Counted from the stretch's first letter, positions 35,249 through 46,614 are shown. The stretch: DNA of 64,000 nucleotides from Megalonaias nervosa (GCA_016617855.1 JAECUM010001922.1:41403-105402); one strand, 5' to 3'. Notes: a model not told the origin generated them from the letters alone. Translations and numbers: made by a program.

Positions 35249-35397
35249 ATGACAAGCTGCAGACCCAAAGTTCTGGTTATCTATACAAACAGTGATATTT
35301 TGAGGATATGACTGCTTCTGGTTGTAGTAGATCTGGTCACATTCCTCTTTGCTGTAGAGGTAAACACGGACTACCTGGAGGTCCCCTAACCATGTAT
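35249..35397 (-). CDS. Serine protease S1, exon between the Asp and Ser exons
   Basis: A 149-nt exon with a pyrimidine-rich acceptor ending CTGACAG (35404-35398) and a GTAAGTTT donor (35248-35241). The first codon is completed by the G left at the end of the 39901-40196 exon, giving Asp. The protein reads TWLGDLQVVRVYLYSKEECD, then QNITVCIDNQNFGSAACH, ending in phase 0 just before GDSGG. Cys168 and Cys182 form the usual loop and Cys191 is in place. Residue 189, at the bottom of the S1 pocket, is Ala, so it is not a classical trypsin (Asp189). One NIT glycosylation site is present. The exon is intact. Confidence 0.92.
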
Positions 35398-35627
35398 CTG
35401 TCAGAGGGAAAATGAACACAAATAATAAAAATGTGCACATTGAAAACTGTCAATTTGCCATGCCAACCATAACAATAAACGCCTTAGCTAATATGTGAAA
35501 AATAAAAATAATACATGTATGTAAATAGAGCATTAAGCACATACAGGTCTTCAGAATTAACTTTAAAAATTGAAACAGATTCATACAATTCCTAACAAGT
35601 TACTAAAATGAATTAAACTATGACCTT

Positions 35628-35692
35628 TATCTAGAATGCCTGGATCATCATTCCCATTATCTAGAATGCCTGGATCATCATTCCCAAGGCTG
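35628..35692. repeat. 31-bp direct duplication
   Basis: ATCTAGAATGCCTGGATCAT plus TTCCCA occurs twice back to back. Confidence 0.9.
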
Positions 35693-36530
35693 CAACATGT
35701 GCACTAACAACTCTAGTAAAATGTTTTATGCCTATCTGTCCACAGATACATACTGTCTATTGTATTAAAAATGTAATAAATTAACCACTGTGACCTCAAT
35801 CTTTGACCTTTTAATCTTAAGACCAGAATTCATGTATGATCATTGTAAATATCTAAACTTATTCTGATGTGAATCCATGAAAATAATAGGCAGTACTGAG
35901 GAATCCAAAACATTCATCTTTGACCCGTCACTTGAAACTCATAGTGGCCTTGACCTTCCTCAGCAATGAATGTCATGCATTATTCCTTTCCCATGGAAAA
36001 TGATGATCAACTGATCAATATATGACATATTGTCATTCAAGATAAACTTGAAAGGGAAATCAAGTTTTCCTAGTAAGATATGTTTCTTCAAAAATATATT
36101 GCCCAATGATAATACCTTAGGAGAACTATCACTACCTTGCAAATCCAGCCCACCTACATACTACTTTTAGCTAAAGGGAGCTCAAAGTTGTCTGCCGACC
36201 TATATATGCCCTGGGGTTGAAAGTGTAGATGAAAGAATGGATGGATGGACAGAAAAATGGAGAGAAACATCAAAATACTGAAACTGAGGAATTTTAAATA
36301 CCAAAAAGACACATTTTTTAAGACATGTACAAAGTTTTGCTTGGATATGTTAAACATTTTATTAGTTATGCCTAGAAATAAAAATGGTTATGGACAGACA
36401 GACAAACATATAGATATAATAGTAGCTTGATATACCAACAGCATTTACCTGGGGTATAAAAATGCAAATGTAATGTCACAAATGTATGAAAATTAGGTAA
36501 CCACGACTTAGCTTGGTATGGTTGGCTGAC
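35693..36530. other. Intronic non-coding stretch
   Basis: AT-rich, nothing recognised up to the left end of the 36533-39339 transposon. A few TGACCTT-rich phrases lie near 35.8-35.96 kb. Confidence 0.4.
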
Positions 36531-37152
36531 TACCGTATATACTCGTGTATAAACCCGTTCGCATATAAGCCGACCCCCCCCCAATTGAACAGGTATAAAC
36601 ACTAAAAAGTGCATGACCCGCGTATAAGCCGACCCACAACTCCGAGACATCACAAGATGCATGCGGTAAGTTCTAAATGCATTTATTTAGGCAAACTTAT
36701 AGTAACAAAATGTACACATATACTTATCTCTACCTTCAGACCCAATTAATGTTTGTATATGCATTATTTCACTGGACATTTTATATCAGTGCACCTGTAA
36801 TTACTTCTTTATTTTGCCCTGAAATTGTAAATAAATAACTCATTAAATTTTGATCCCAGTATGACAACACAACAAACAACAATACGGTTTGATTCAATGC
36901 TCGCAATTAGGCTACTAAACATATTTACATAATGGTGCCAGCGCATATACATTGTAGGTTTGAACACGTGCTGAATGAAGTACATTCCGCTGAATGAAGT
37001 ATATCCCTTGGAGTCAAATCATGGGTAACCACTGCACTAAACTTTAATATCTCCAAAATACAATAATGAAGTTTCAGAAATAATCCTTTCAAAATTATGC
37101 TAATACCATAAAAGCTGAGTTGTAGTTTGCTTTGATGTAAGTGACCTTACAA

Positions 37153-38339
37153 CATACCTGTCAACTCTCACGCTGGGAGAAAAAAAAATCAAGAATTTTG
37201 GGGTCATTCCATGCCTACCTCCCGATTTCATAATATCTGCTGATTTTTGCAGAGAACTCCCGATTATTACATTATGTCTTCGATTTTTATTTCTCCTAAA
37301 AAATAAAAGTCCTACATAAATAGATATATCGTATGCAATGCATGGAAGCTATGTCCTGTTGTATCACCTGCGTATGCAATGCATGGAAGCCATGTCCTGT
37401 TGTATCACCTGCGAATATTGTCGTGACGAAATAATTACTTTACTAGAAAGAGTTTGCTTCTTCGCAAAATAGATGTTTAAACATTATTCACATAAATTTA
37501 TGATTTTTGTTCATCAACAACAATACAAAAATCAGAAAATAAACTCAAACAAAAAATAATCCACAACAATAAAACTGTTGGCAATTAATTTCAATCCCAG
37601 TTATGATCACCGTGAATGCTGTAGCTACATTACCTCCAAAGAAACTTACACGAGTGAACACCTGGCATTCTTATACTGTATATATGAACTTTAATTACCA
37701 TCGTTAAAATAAAAGAAGGAATGAAAATATATACCACGCAGCATATGTGTCCTCAAAAAACTAATTCAGAACACATGTTTTTAGTAAATAATACTAAATG
37801 CCTTATGAGCTGACAATAAGGGAATAAGGTCAGATATACAACGAGATGAATATAATTGCCACATGTATGGTACTGTGAGGCTGCCTATTTATGTACCTTT
37901 AGTTCAGCAAAATTGGTATCCTTTATATGCCAATCAGTTGCTGGTGCTTGCATAACACACGGTAGTGTAGAACATGGTTTCTTTGAATCATGACGGAGGG
38001 CCAGTTGTTGTCACAAAATAGTTGCATCGATAAGGATTAACTTTTAATTACTCGTGCTGGCTTTCTTGCTTGTTTAAGACTAACCTTTAGCTATTGTGCA
38101 GTTTGGTCACAGCTGACCAGAATATGAAAATAGGGCACATCCTGGGAGAAAATAAATCACATCACAGGGAGAAACCACGCATCCTTTGTGGATTTCGCCC
38201 ATATTAGACCCAGAAGATCGATCAATAGTTAGTGGAAACAAGGCTTTAAAAATGCCACGAAAAACCTCCCGATTTTAGGTCCAATCTCTGTTTTTTTATT
38301 CAGTCTCCCACCTTGGCTTTTGAAAACTAGACTGGTATG
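37153..38339. mobile_element. Nested 1.2-kb element (hAT-like ends)
   Basis: The left end CATACCTGTCAACTCTC and the inward-read right end CATACCAGTCTAG are followed on both sides by GGGAG-type motifs and CTCCCGATTTT phrases. The flanks CCTTACAA and CCTTATAC agree at six of eight positions, suggesting an aged 8-bp duplication. No ORF is present. Confidence 0.6.
37331..37412. repeat. 41-bp tandem duplication
   Basis: GTATGCAATGCATGGAAGC and the following 22 bases occur twice, with one mismatch, inside the nested element. Confidence 0.92.
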
Positions 38340-39341
38340 CCTTATACCCCATTTTACAAAACTACGGTAATCGTGCTAATATTATGGAATGAAAGGCAAT
38401 TACACATCAGTGTAATGGTATAGCTGCCGGTCAAAATTCCCTCTTAACACAAGCCAGTTTCGGGGTTTTAATGAGTAACTGGTCTGTATTGCTGTCGGAA
38501 AATAAAAGACAAATCCACCAACTAGCGACAAAGGAGACAAGGAAACATCAAGCTTTAAACTGTGTGGAAAGTTATGATGTTTTTCAGCCAAAACACAAAA
38601 CTAACATACACTGATGATGAGCTTAGTTGATGTATAATGAGAATTTTAGCCTTTATTATTACTGCTCTTCGTGAACATGTAAGTTATGCTGGTTATGTGC
38701 CTTGTACTATTAAACATGTGCACTTTTTCATAAATATTACCTCAGACTGTAGGATCGCTTACATCACTGAAAATGAGTAACTCGTGAGTGCGTGATTCAA
38801 GGTAAATGAAACAGTTATTAAGGACTAGCTGAAATGTTATCTGGAAGAATGAAATTTGGTCGAAACAATGAATAAAGCAAAAAGCTGCATCTAATAATGT
38901 TTGGGAATAAATAAGGATTTAAGTGACGCTATGCACGCTTTGCACTGTGTAAGTACTGTATATTACAGTTCAGCCTGGTCTCCTGGGTAAATTCAACCGG
39001 CCCGCGAACTATTAAGTTTGTATTTACCTTTATTTAATTTCGTGTTGGAGAAATCAGAAAATATGCACATGCAAAATAATAACAAAATCAACCATAGTAC
39101 TTGATAACAGTTTAATAAGTGTCGGGTCAATGAAAACTATTTTTTTTTTGCATGCATATGTCTTAGGGCATAGAAAAAAATTATTTTTTCGTGTCCCAAG
39201 ATTTACAGCCTTCACAGTAGTCAACAAAAAGACTTAAAAACTGTCAAGTTTAGACACTGACCCGCGGATAAGCCGACCCCCCTTCTTCTAGGCTTTTATT
39301 TTTTCCCAAATTATTCGGCTTATATGCGAGTATATACGGTA

Positions 39342-39900
39342 TCTTTGCGAGGCATCCACATAACAAACTTCATGAGTGTAGGTGAAATATTGCCGAAGAT
39401 ATCAAGGGCACAATATCAGGATAGTTAAGAATACACAAGTCACTGAAGCATACAATTTGATAAGAGTGACCTAGTTTTGGTATGGAGGAATTTCTCACAT
39501 CGAGATGGTGAACTGTAGTGAAATTTAGGCAAACTCTTTTTGAGTTATAAGCTTAAAGTTTGCAGGTACAATATAATGTAAATTATTTTTATTTATTCTG
39601 CAAATATTTTATTTATAGTGAAAATATAATGAAATATCCATGTCTCATTTGCCCTGATACTAGGTCAGAAAGCATTGACCAACTGCTACCTGACACTATA
39701 CACATGCTTATGCCATTGCCCATAGAAAGGGTTGGTCGTTTCCTCTGTGTTGTGAGATTTCCATAACATTCAAGACCAGATGACCATCAACAGCTTGTCA
39801 CACTTGTTGCCAGAATTTATATAATTAATGTGAAAAATAAATACAGTTCAAATGATAAAGATCTGTCATAAGAAAACAACCTAATAAAAAGGTTCTTTAC
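39342..39900. other. Intronic stretch next to the Asp exon
   Basis: No feature seen. It includes the GTAAAGAA donor of the following minus-strand exon at 39900-39893. Confidence 0.5.
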
Positions 39901-40196
39901 CTCTGTTAATATAATCATGATAATTTCCCCATCCACTGACATAGCATTCTGAACTATATCCTGCATTTAACATTTCTTCAACAGTTCCTCTGGATGCAAT
40001 GCAAATAGGTCGCACATAGTTGTTAAAGATAATTTGTTCATTGATGTATAGGAGACTGATGTCATTGTCCTCCTTGTTATTGTAGTATGGATGAAGGTAC
40101 TTCCGCGATGTGTTGTACAAATGTCCTTGATAGCTGTCTGAAGTGTTTGACCCAATTTCAATGGCGCCAACTCTGACTGAGTATGAGTTTAAATTT
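39901..40196 (-). CDS. Serine protease S1, exon with catalytic Asp
   Basis: A 296-nt exon with acceptor TTTTCTCAG (to 40197) and donor GTAAAGAA (from 39900). It enters in phase 2 and leaves in phase 1. After NLNSYSVRVGAIEIG it reads KYLHPYYNNKEDNDISLLYI, where the second Asp of DND is the catalytic Asp102. It ends with VRPICIA, SECYVSGWGNY and INR. Cys122 and Cys136 are in place. Two NTS glycosylation sites precede the catalytic Asp. Length and motif spacing match ordinary chymotrypsin-fold proteases. The upstream exon must supply the catalytic His and leave two bases; no intact one was found in the window. Confidence 0.94.
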
Positions 40197-40289
40197 CTGA
40201 GAAAACAGAAAAGGAATAAATATATTTGCAATGCCAGCAGCATAGAGTATAGTTTCTAATATAAAAAGCCTGCACATGATCTGTTGAAA

Positions 40290-40800
40290 GTGAGTCAAGC
40301 ATTATTAAAACATGATGCTTCTTAATCAATCACGAAGCTGATTCATATATGGACTGTACAAGGAAATGGATTGGAAGACACAGCTTGCATCAGCCATGTA
40401 AATGAAACATATATGTATTTTACCTGTTAGATAAAGAAATGGTTACAAGTTTAATGACTTTCATCAGCCATGTAACTGACCAGTACACAGATTTCACCTG
40501 CTATATTATGAAATGGATAGCTAGACATATCATACTGTGGTTTTAAATTCCATGTAAAGAAATGGATACCTAGACAGCTTTCATTGGTCATGTAGCACAA
40601 TCATACAGGGATTTTACCTGCTATATTAGGAAAGGGATAGCAATGCCCTACTTTTATAAGTCACGGAGCTTAATCATATTGGAAGTTTACCTGCTATTTA
40701 CGGAAATGGATAGCTAGACAGCTTTTATCAATCATGTGACTGAATCATATATGGATATTGCCTCTTAGGAAATAGAATAGCTAGACACTTTCTTTTGTCC
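40290..40800. repeat. 73-bp tandem repeat, about seven copies
   Basis: GAAATGGATAGCTAGACA-type motifs fall at about 40363, 40436, 40510, 40559, 40630, 40703 and 40769. Most minus-strand units contain AGCAGGTAAAA, a donor-like word. The array lies in the intron just upstream of the Asp exon. Confidence 0.85.
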
Positions 40801-41140
40801 ATTGCATTTACAATTAGTTTAGAAAAGACTTAAATATGGACAGCACACAACAGTATCATTATATTTAACCATACACCACAGCAATTTGCTAAATATTAAT
40901 GCCAGCTTGTGCTTAATCTGATTTAGACACTTTTTGTTGCTTAATCTGAAGCAGACACCTTTTGATGTCTGAAACTTGTTTAATCTTCTCTCTGTATAGA
41001 GAAAACATCTTTTAGCCCACATGTAGTTTTTTAATTACTTTTATGAAAGAATTTATTTTCATAATTGTGCAAAACAATATTTAACCCATCTTCTGCATTG
41101 AAAGATTTTGCTTTATTTCGATTTTATTGATACAATTAGA
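40801..41140. other. Intronic stretch between two minisatellites
   Basis: AT-rich; TTTAGxCxACATGT-like words recur loosely. No exon seen. Confidence 0.4.
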
Positions 41141-41144
41141 CAAG

Positions 41145-42005
41145 AAAGGATTTCCTTGCTTATCTAGGTACAAGTTCTAGGTAAGACTGAAATTCCTTGC
41201 TTATCTGGGTACAAGTTCTAGGCAAAGAGTGGAATTCCTTGCTTATCTGGGTACAAGTTCTAGGCAATAGTGGAATTTCTTGCTTATCTGGGTACAAGTT
41301 CTAGGTAAGACTGGAAATCTTGCTTATTTGGGTACAAGTTCTAGGCAAGAGTGGAATTTCTTGCTTATTTGGGTACAAGTTCTAGGCAAGAGTGTAAGTC
41401 CTTGCTTAAATGGGTACAAGTTCTAGGCAATAGTGGAATTTCTTGCTTATATGGGTACAAGTTCTAAGTAAGACTGGAAGTTCTTGCTTATATGGGTATA
41501 AGTTCCAGGCAAGAGTGGAAGTCCTTGCTTAAATGGGTAAAAGTTCTAGGCAATAGTGGAATTTTTTGCTTATATGGGTACGGGTTCTAAGTAAGACTGG
41601 AAGTCCTTGCTTATATGGGTACAAGTTCTAGGCAAGAGTGTAATTCCTTCCTTATCTGGGTACAAGTTCTAGGCAAGAGTGGAATTCCTGGTAAACCAGC
41701 GTAGAAGTTCTAGGCAAACATGGAATTCCAGGCAAATCAGGATACAAGTTCTAGGCATGACAGAAATTTCTGGCAAATCAGGGTACAAGTTCTAGGCAAG
41801 ACCAGAATTTATAGCAAATTAGGATACAAGTTCTAGGCAAGACTGGAATTTCTGAAAAATCAGGGTAAACATTCTAGGCAGGACTAGAATTTCCAGCAAA
41901 TCAGTGTACAAGTTCTAAGAAAAACATGAATTTCTGCCAAATCAGGGTACAAGTTCTAAGCAAGACCAGAATTTCTGGCAAATCAGGGTAAATGTACTAG
42001 GCATA
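41145..42005. repeat. 42-bp minisatellite, about 20 copies
   Basis: The unit holds TTGCTTATCTGGGTACAAG, TTCTAGGCAAGA and TGGAA. Copies to the right of about 41.69 kb belong to a second subtype with GCAAATCAGGGTACAAG. There are no spacers of unique sequence. Confidence 0.93.
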
Positions 42006-42164
42006 AAGTAATATTACACCAATGTTACAGTTGAATACAACAAATAATCAAAAACTGTAAATAAGAAAGTTAACAATGTTACTGCAGCCGTCTTTCAAGT
42101 CGTTGATACCATTAAAGTTAAAAAACTGTCTGTTTACTGACAGGTCAAAAAAGCAATGAAAGTC

Positions 42165-42580
42165 TATTGACATTGTGCAGTGAGTAGCTGTGGAGACCAA
42201 GGTAGGATGCATAACGGAACCACCACAGGCAAGACAATAAAACAATGTAAGTTAACTTACCTATGCTGTGAGTGGCTGTGATGACCCAGTTAAGATTGCA
42301 TAATGGAGCCACCCAGACAAGACAAAAATGCAATGCATGTCTAATCTTTTAACATTATTCGGCGAGAAACTGCTCTGATAACCAAGTTGGGATGCATAAT
42401 GGAATTATCATTAGCAAGAAAAAAATCAATATGGGTCTGCTTATGGTGTGCAAAGAGCTGCTTTGATGACCCAGTTTTCATGTATAATGGAACATCACAG
42501 GCAAGATCAAACATGCAAAATAGGTCTATTTACATTGTGTAATGAGCAGCTGTGATTAACCAGTTAAGATGTATATTGTG
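42165..42580 (-). pseudogene. Five decayed tandem copies of the protease active-site His segment
   Basis: On the minus strand, five units of about 88-97 bp each encode a version of CGGSIMHPNWVITAAHC, the block around His57 of S1 proteases. Unit 1 (42236-42177) reads CLACGGSVMHPTLVSTATHC. Unit 2 has LNWVITATHS followed by a perfect GTAAGTT donor (42260-42254). Unit 3 has SIMHPNLVIRA with the His lost. Unit 4 has IHENWVIKAALC with Leu for His. Unit 5 has LNWLITAAHY. Frameshifts occur in units 2 and 4, and no unit has a usable acceptor. The array sits just where the His exon should lie relative to the Asp exon at 40196. No donor here leaves the two bases that exon needs. The likely reading is a tandemly amplified, decayed exon. 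Confidence 0.85.
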
Positions 42581-43734
42581 TTATGTATATATAATTTTAT
42601 TGTTTGTTGACTTTTCTTAATGATTATATCTTATGCAGAGCTGTATTTCCTAATTTACTTCACACACAATCATGGCATACCTGACCAATGACATTTATTT
42701 TGTAAATAACATAATACATTGCTAATTTTTTTCTATGATTGTGGATTAAATATTCAGATCATTATAAACTGTAAACATGTTTACTCACTCAGAATGTAGA
42801 ATATTAGTTTTTCACTTGGAAATTCCTAAACTTGTTGACAACTTTGAATGTTTTACAGAGGATACTAACCTACATCCTGGCTGTATTACTGGTACTGTGT
42901 CAGCTTTTCATATATGTATAATCTTATTTACTCCAAAAATTACCCATTCTGGTCTTAACACGTCAAAATGGATCAGTCTTATTCTTGTGTTCAGTTTTTA
43001 ATTTGGTTGAATTTATTTATTCAAATTATTATTTACTGGAAAGTGGAAAATAATATTATTAGACTAAAACTTTCATTTGGAATTATAGTGAATTCAGACA
43101 AGGACATTTTAAATCATAGTACTATGATACATTAAAGGATTGTTAGCAAATCACCACACTCCAAGTCATTAGCACATTAGCACATTCAAGATTACAGGCA
43201 TATCAGCACATTCAATATTGGGATTTTTTTGGAACACCACTGGAATTCATTTGGACTTCACATATTTGGACTTGTGATAGAAATTTTAGTACTATTTAGG
43301 ATTTAATTCACAATACTGTAAGTTCAGTTTTTAATTCTGATTTTGCAATCTAGGGAAATAAATTATTTGTTGAATTTAAAAAAATACATGTTGGTTTTTT
43401 TTTCTCTTTTCTGTTACTTTGTCACTATAGAATCATAACTACTGGAATCACAACTGCATACATATTACAGAAAAGAGAGGTCATCTTTGGACAGATCCGG
43501 TGATTTGCAAAGATTTTGTCAGTGGTTTGAGTTCAAAACAGAAGGATTTTCATCAACCTGACTTTTAGCATGCAAATGGTCAAAACTGTCTTTATATGTA
43601 GCACAATCATTGTTAGCCTTTCTTAGCAGATCATTGCCTGGATTATATTAACGTCAGTCCTCATAAATGTTGATCTCATTTCTTAGTAGATGATATGCCA
43701 TTAGCTGATCCATCCCAAACCAAAATGCATCCTT
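42581..43734. other. Non-coding stretch upstream of the His-segment array
   Basis: AT-rich; searched by eye for an intact His exon on the minus strand and none was seen. The phrase AGCACATTAGCACATTC-like repeats weakly near 43.17 kb. Confidence 0.4.
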
Positions 43735-43940
43735 GCGGTTAGCTTGCCGCAAGCTTGCCACAAGGTTGTTGCAAGCTTGTATCATCAAAATAAGCTTGCA
43801 AATAAATATTTGTTAGCTTGTGCAAGCTTGCGCAAGCATGGCACCATTTCTTACCAGCATCTGCAAGCTTGCACAAACTTACACAAGCTTGCACAAGCTT
43901 ACACAAGCTTGCACAATTTGCAGGCTTATAACAAGCGCAA
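43735..43940. repeat. CAAGCTTG-rich short tandem repeat
   Basis: About a dozen copies of the palindromic word CAAGCTTG or a near match, several in an 11-12 bp rhythm (GCTTGCACAA / GCTTACACAA) at 43865-43915. Confidence 0.85.
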
Positions 43941-44169
43941 GCTTCCACATATTTCCAGACTCAGTTTCTTCGAGAATTTTTGTTCATTGCCTGCTATATG
44001 TATATAAACTGCAAATAACTCTTGAACAATTTCAGATAGCAAATGTACAATAAATAATTGTATGCTGATGGTGACCTCAGTAATTTAATAATGTGGATTA
44101 TTTAATTTCCAGCAATTAAATTTTGTTATATTCAATATTACCAAATTTGTATATTTTTAATGTGGTAAA

Positions 44170-44270
44170 TATCAAAACTTAATAATAATGATAATAATAA
44201 TAATAGTAATTAATAACAATAATACTATATAATAAAAATAATAATAATAATAATAATAACTCAATTATTT
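44170..44270. repeat. (ATA)n-like triplet-rich tract
   Basis: Imperfect ATA/ATAATA runs. Confidence 0.8.
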
Positions 44271-44486
44271 ACAGATGCAAGATAAGTAAATGATTATGAT
44301 TTTATTTCCTGTTATTATACATTTCCATACAACATCAGTGCTTAAATAATGAGAATTTTTTAAACAAAAATGGGGGAAAAAAGAGCCATTATTGATAAAA
44401 TTCTATTGTTCTGAAGCATTTGCTTATCATCAAGTATATGTGTCCCTGTTGTTATTACTGTAAGTGTTGCTGTGAATAGAATGAAA

Positions 44487-44488
<2 letters not shown>

Positions 44489-44528
<40 letters not shown>

Positions 44529-44529
44529 C
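44489..44529. repeat. (ATT)n microsatellite
   Basis: An uninterrupted ATT triplet run. Confidence 0.95.
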
Positions 44530-44973
44530 TGCTGCCAGAAGAAACAAATCACTGGCATTTCTTGTCATACAAAATAAAAGCTTAAAATGTATATAATTAT
44601 TGTTTTCTGAGAGAGAGAGAGAGACCCATCCCTATCTGCCAGCATTCTATAAAGAATTAAGGTTCATGAATTTTGCCTTTCTAAAAAAAAGAAGGAAATC
44701 GAATAATAAAATCACATAAGATAAAATGTGGTTTTCCGTGACAGAGACCTAATTTGGCATCGAGATGTCAACGGCAGTTACTTCCCTTGTTTTCAGTCTT
44801 GAGACTGGTTTACAAATCGCAGTCTACATTTAACATACCTGGTGATGAAAACATACACCAGCCTCGGTTTCAAAGCTGCTCCATTTTCAAAATTGAACTG
44901 TCACAATTTAGCTCGTTAATTCAAGATGATCAGTGATTTCAATTCACAAGTGGAGTGAGGTGCATGAGAGAAA

Positions 44974-46346
44974 ATGGCTATACACAAAGCCAATAAGGTG
45001 GTTTCATGGAGATTGGATAACTTCTTTAAGATAAGAAGAATAGAGAGAAATGAAGGATCCTTTTTAGAATGTTTGTACCAAGAAGGGACTCAATTTCTAG
45101 ATATGTCAAGAATACCAAGAGATCAAATACCAGAAACAGCAGACATCATGGTTAAACTCAAGGTTCTAGACCCAGAATATATCAAAATAACATATTCTAT
45201 AAACTGAGAAGGTACAAGGGATATGTACTGTGACTGAAGGGCAAGCAACCAATACTACCATATGGGGAAATGATGATTAAAGGACTGCCAGTTATTGTTA
45301 AGGAACCTACACCATTTTCGAAGAAAATTAAAAAACAAACTGGAGAACTACATCTGACCGACATCCCTCTAGAAATAACTTTGCAGGCAACGAAAGAGAG
45401 ATTTGAGAAAAAGTTCAACATAAAAGTCATATCTTCCAGATTGGATACTATTCCCTTAACATCAATTTACAATGGGAATCGGATTTTTGAAATAGAAAAG
45501 AGTAAACTAAGGGAAGTGAAAAGAGCCTTCTACCTATTTGGATTTCTAACTAAAACGTGGTACAAAGGCTGTATTCATCATAGAACATGCAACAGATGTG
45601 GACTAACAGGGCATACCCGACATAAATGTCCCAGAAGCTTGGAGAAACCAGAAGTGAGTACGCAAGCATTGGAACAACAACAGCAGCAACAACAAGAACA
45701 ACAATCAAATGACAGAACACAAGGAACAGACTTAAGATCAATGAGAACTGAAATACAACAAAAAAAACAACAACCAAGCCCCAAGACACAGCAGGAGAGC
45801 CATCGACAGACAAATCGAAACCAACAAATGCAAAAACCACAAGAGGTAATCGCAGAAAGGACAACAACAACAGAGAAGTTTGAGAGAAAACTCCCATAGC
45901 AACAACAGCAAGGATAAATCTAGAAAATCAACAGACTCAAAATTCGCAAGAGATTCGAGAAAAAACACCAAAATTAACAACAGTCCCAAAACCAACAACA
46001 CAAAAGAGAACAACAAACATTGGAAAAGAACAATTATCATGTGAACAAAATCCAATTTAACAACAAAAACAGCAGAAACAATATGAACCAAGAAACTATA
46101 GTGAAACCAACCTACCAGAGAACAAACAAGTAAAGACAGCCTTAACTCTGGCAGTAATAGGATCCAAAGTAACAGAAACACAAAATAGGACAGAAACAAT
46201 AATTGATGACATTGAGAGAGAAATTAGAAGAGAAAAGAAGAGAGCAAAAATGGAGGAAAAATAAAGAAATGAAGGAACAAGACTTGCTAGCGATGGAGAA
46301 CTATCTCCTTCAAGAAGATGAAACTCTCGATGACGAATGGCATGAA
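44974..46346 (+). pseudogene. Gag-like ORF1 with one zinc knuckle, frameshifted
   Basis: The reading starts with MAIHKANKVVSWRLDNFF in one frame, then shifts near 45195-45207 into the frame used by 45270-45899, with a TGA at about 45231. That frame carries VIVKEPTPF, DIPLEITLQATKERF, LFGFLTKTWYKGC and a CCHC knuckle, CNRCGLTGHTRHKC (about 45588-45629). A Gln-rich tail follows. Beyond the TAG at 45897-45899 a charged, Gln/Asn/Lys-rich reading continues with further stops to about 46345, and an A-rich stretch follows to about 46375. A nucleic-acid-binding ORF with a single knuckle is typical of ORF1 of non-LTR elements. No reverse transcriptase follows, so this is either a broken element or a retrocopied fragment. 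Confidence 0.7.
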
Positions 46347-46614
46347 TAAAAAAAAAAATAAAAAAAAAATAATTAAATAATCATTACAGAAACAGAAATA
46401 AATACAATAGCACAATATATACCATATTAGACAAACATTAATAAAACAGAAAAAATATATACAATAGCACAATCTTTACATGTAGGGCAGGAGGGCCTCC
46501 CTAAATGGTCTGGAAAGATCAACCAAGGAGAGCACCCTCCAAAAAAGAATAAACGTGGAGCCACTAGAAATTCTAACACGAGCAGATGAAGTTATGGACC
46601 AAAACAGTTATCTG

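Larger units (their letters stand above)
36533..39339. mobile_element. 2.8-kb element with terminal inverted repeats and TA duplication
   Basis: CCGTATATACTCG begins the left end and its complement closes the right end. TA flanks it at 36531-36532 and 39340-39341. Subterminal copies of ATAAGCCGACCC lie near 36.57, 36.63 and 39.27 kb, with one in reverse at the right end. No transposase frame is open, and a further element is nested inside. TA duplications fit the Tc1/mariner superfamily, perhaps pogo-like (inference). Confidence 0.85.

Noticed and set aside
41145..42005. Regular repeats that could look like a CRISPR array
   Set aside because: The 42-bp units are contiguous and all parts vary together; there are no unique spacers, no cas genes and the genome is eukaryotic.
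42165..42236. Unit 1 of the His array as the real catalytic exon
   Set aside because: It keeps His and Cys, but no acceptor precedes it and no donor leaves the two bases required by the Asp exon, so it cannot be spliced correctly as seen.
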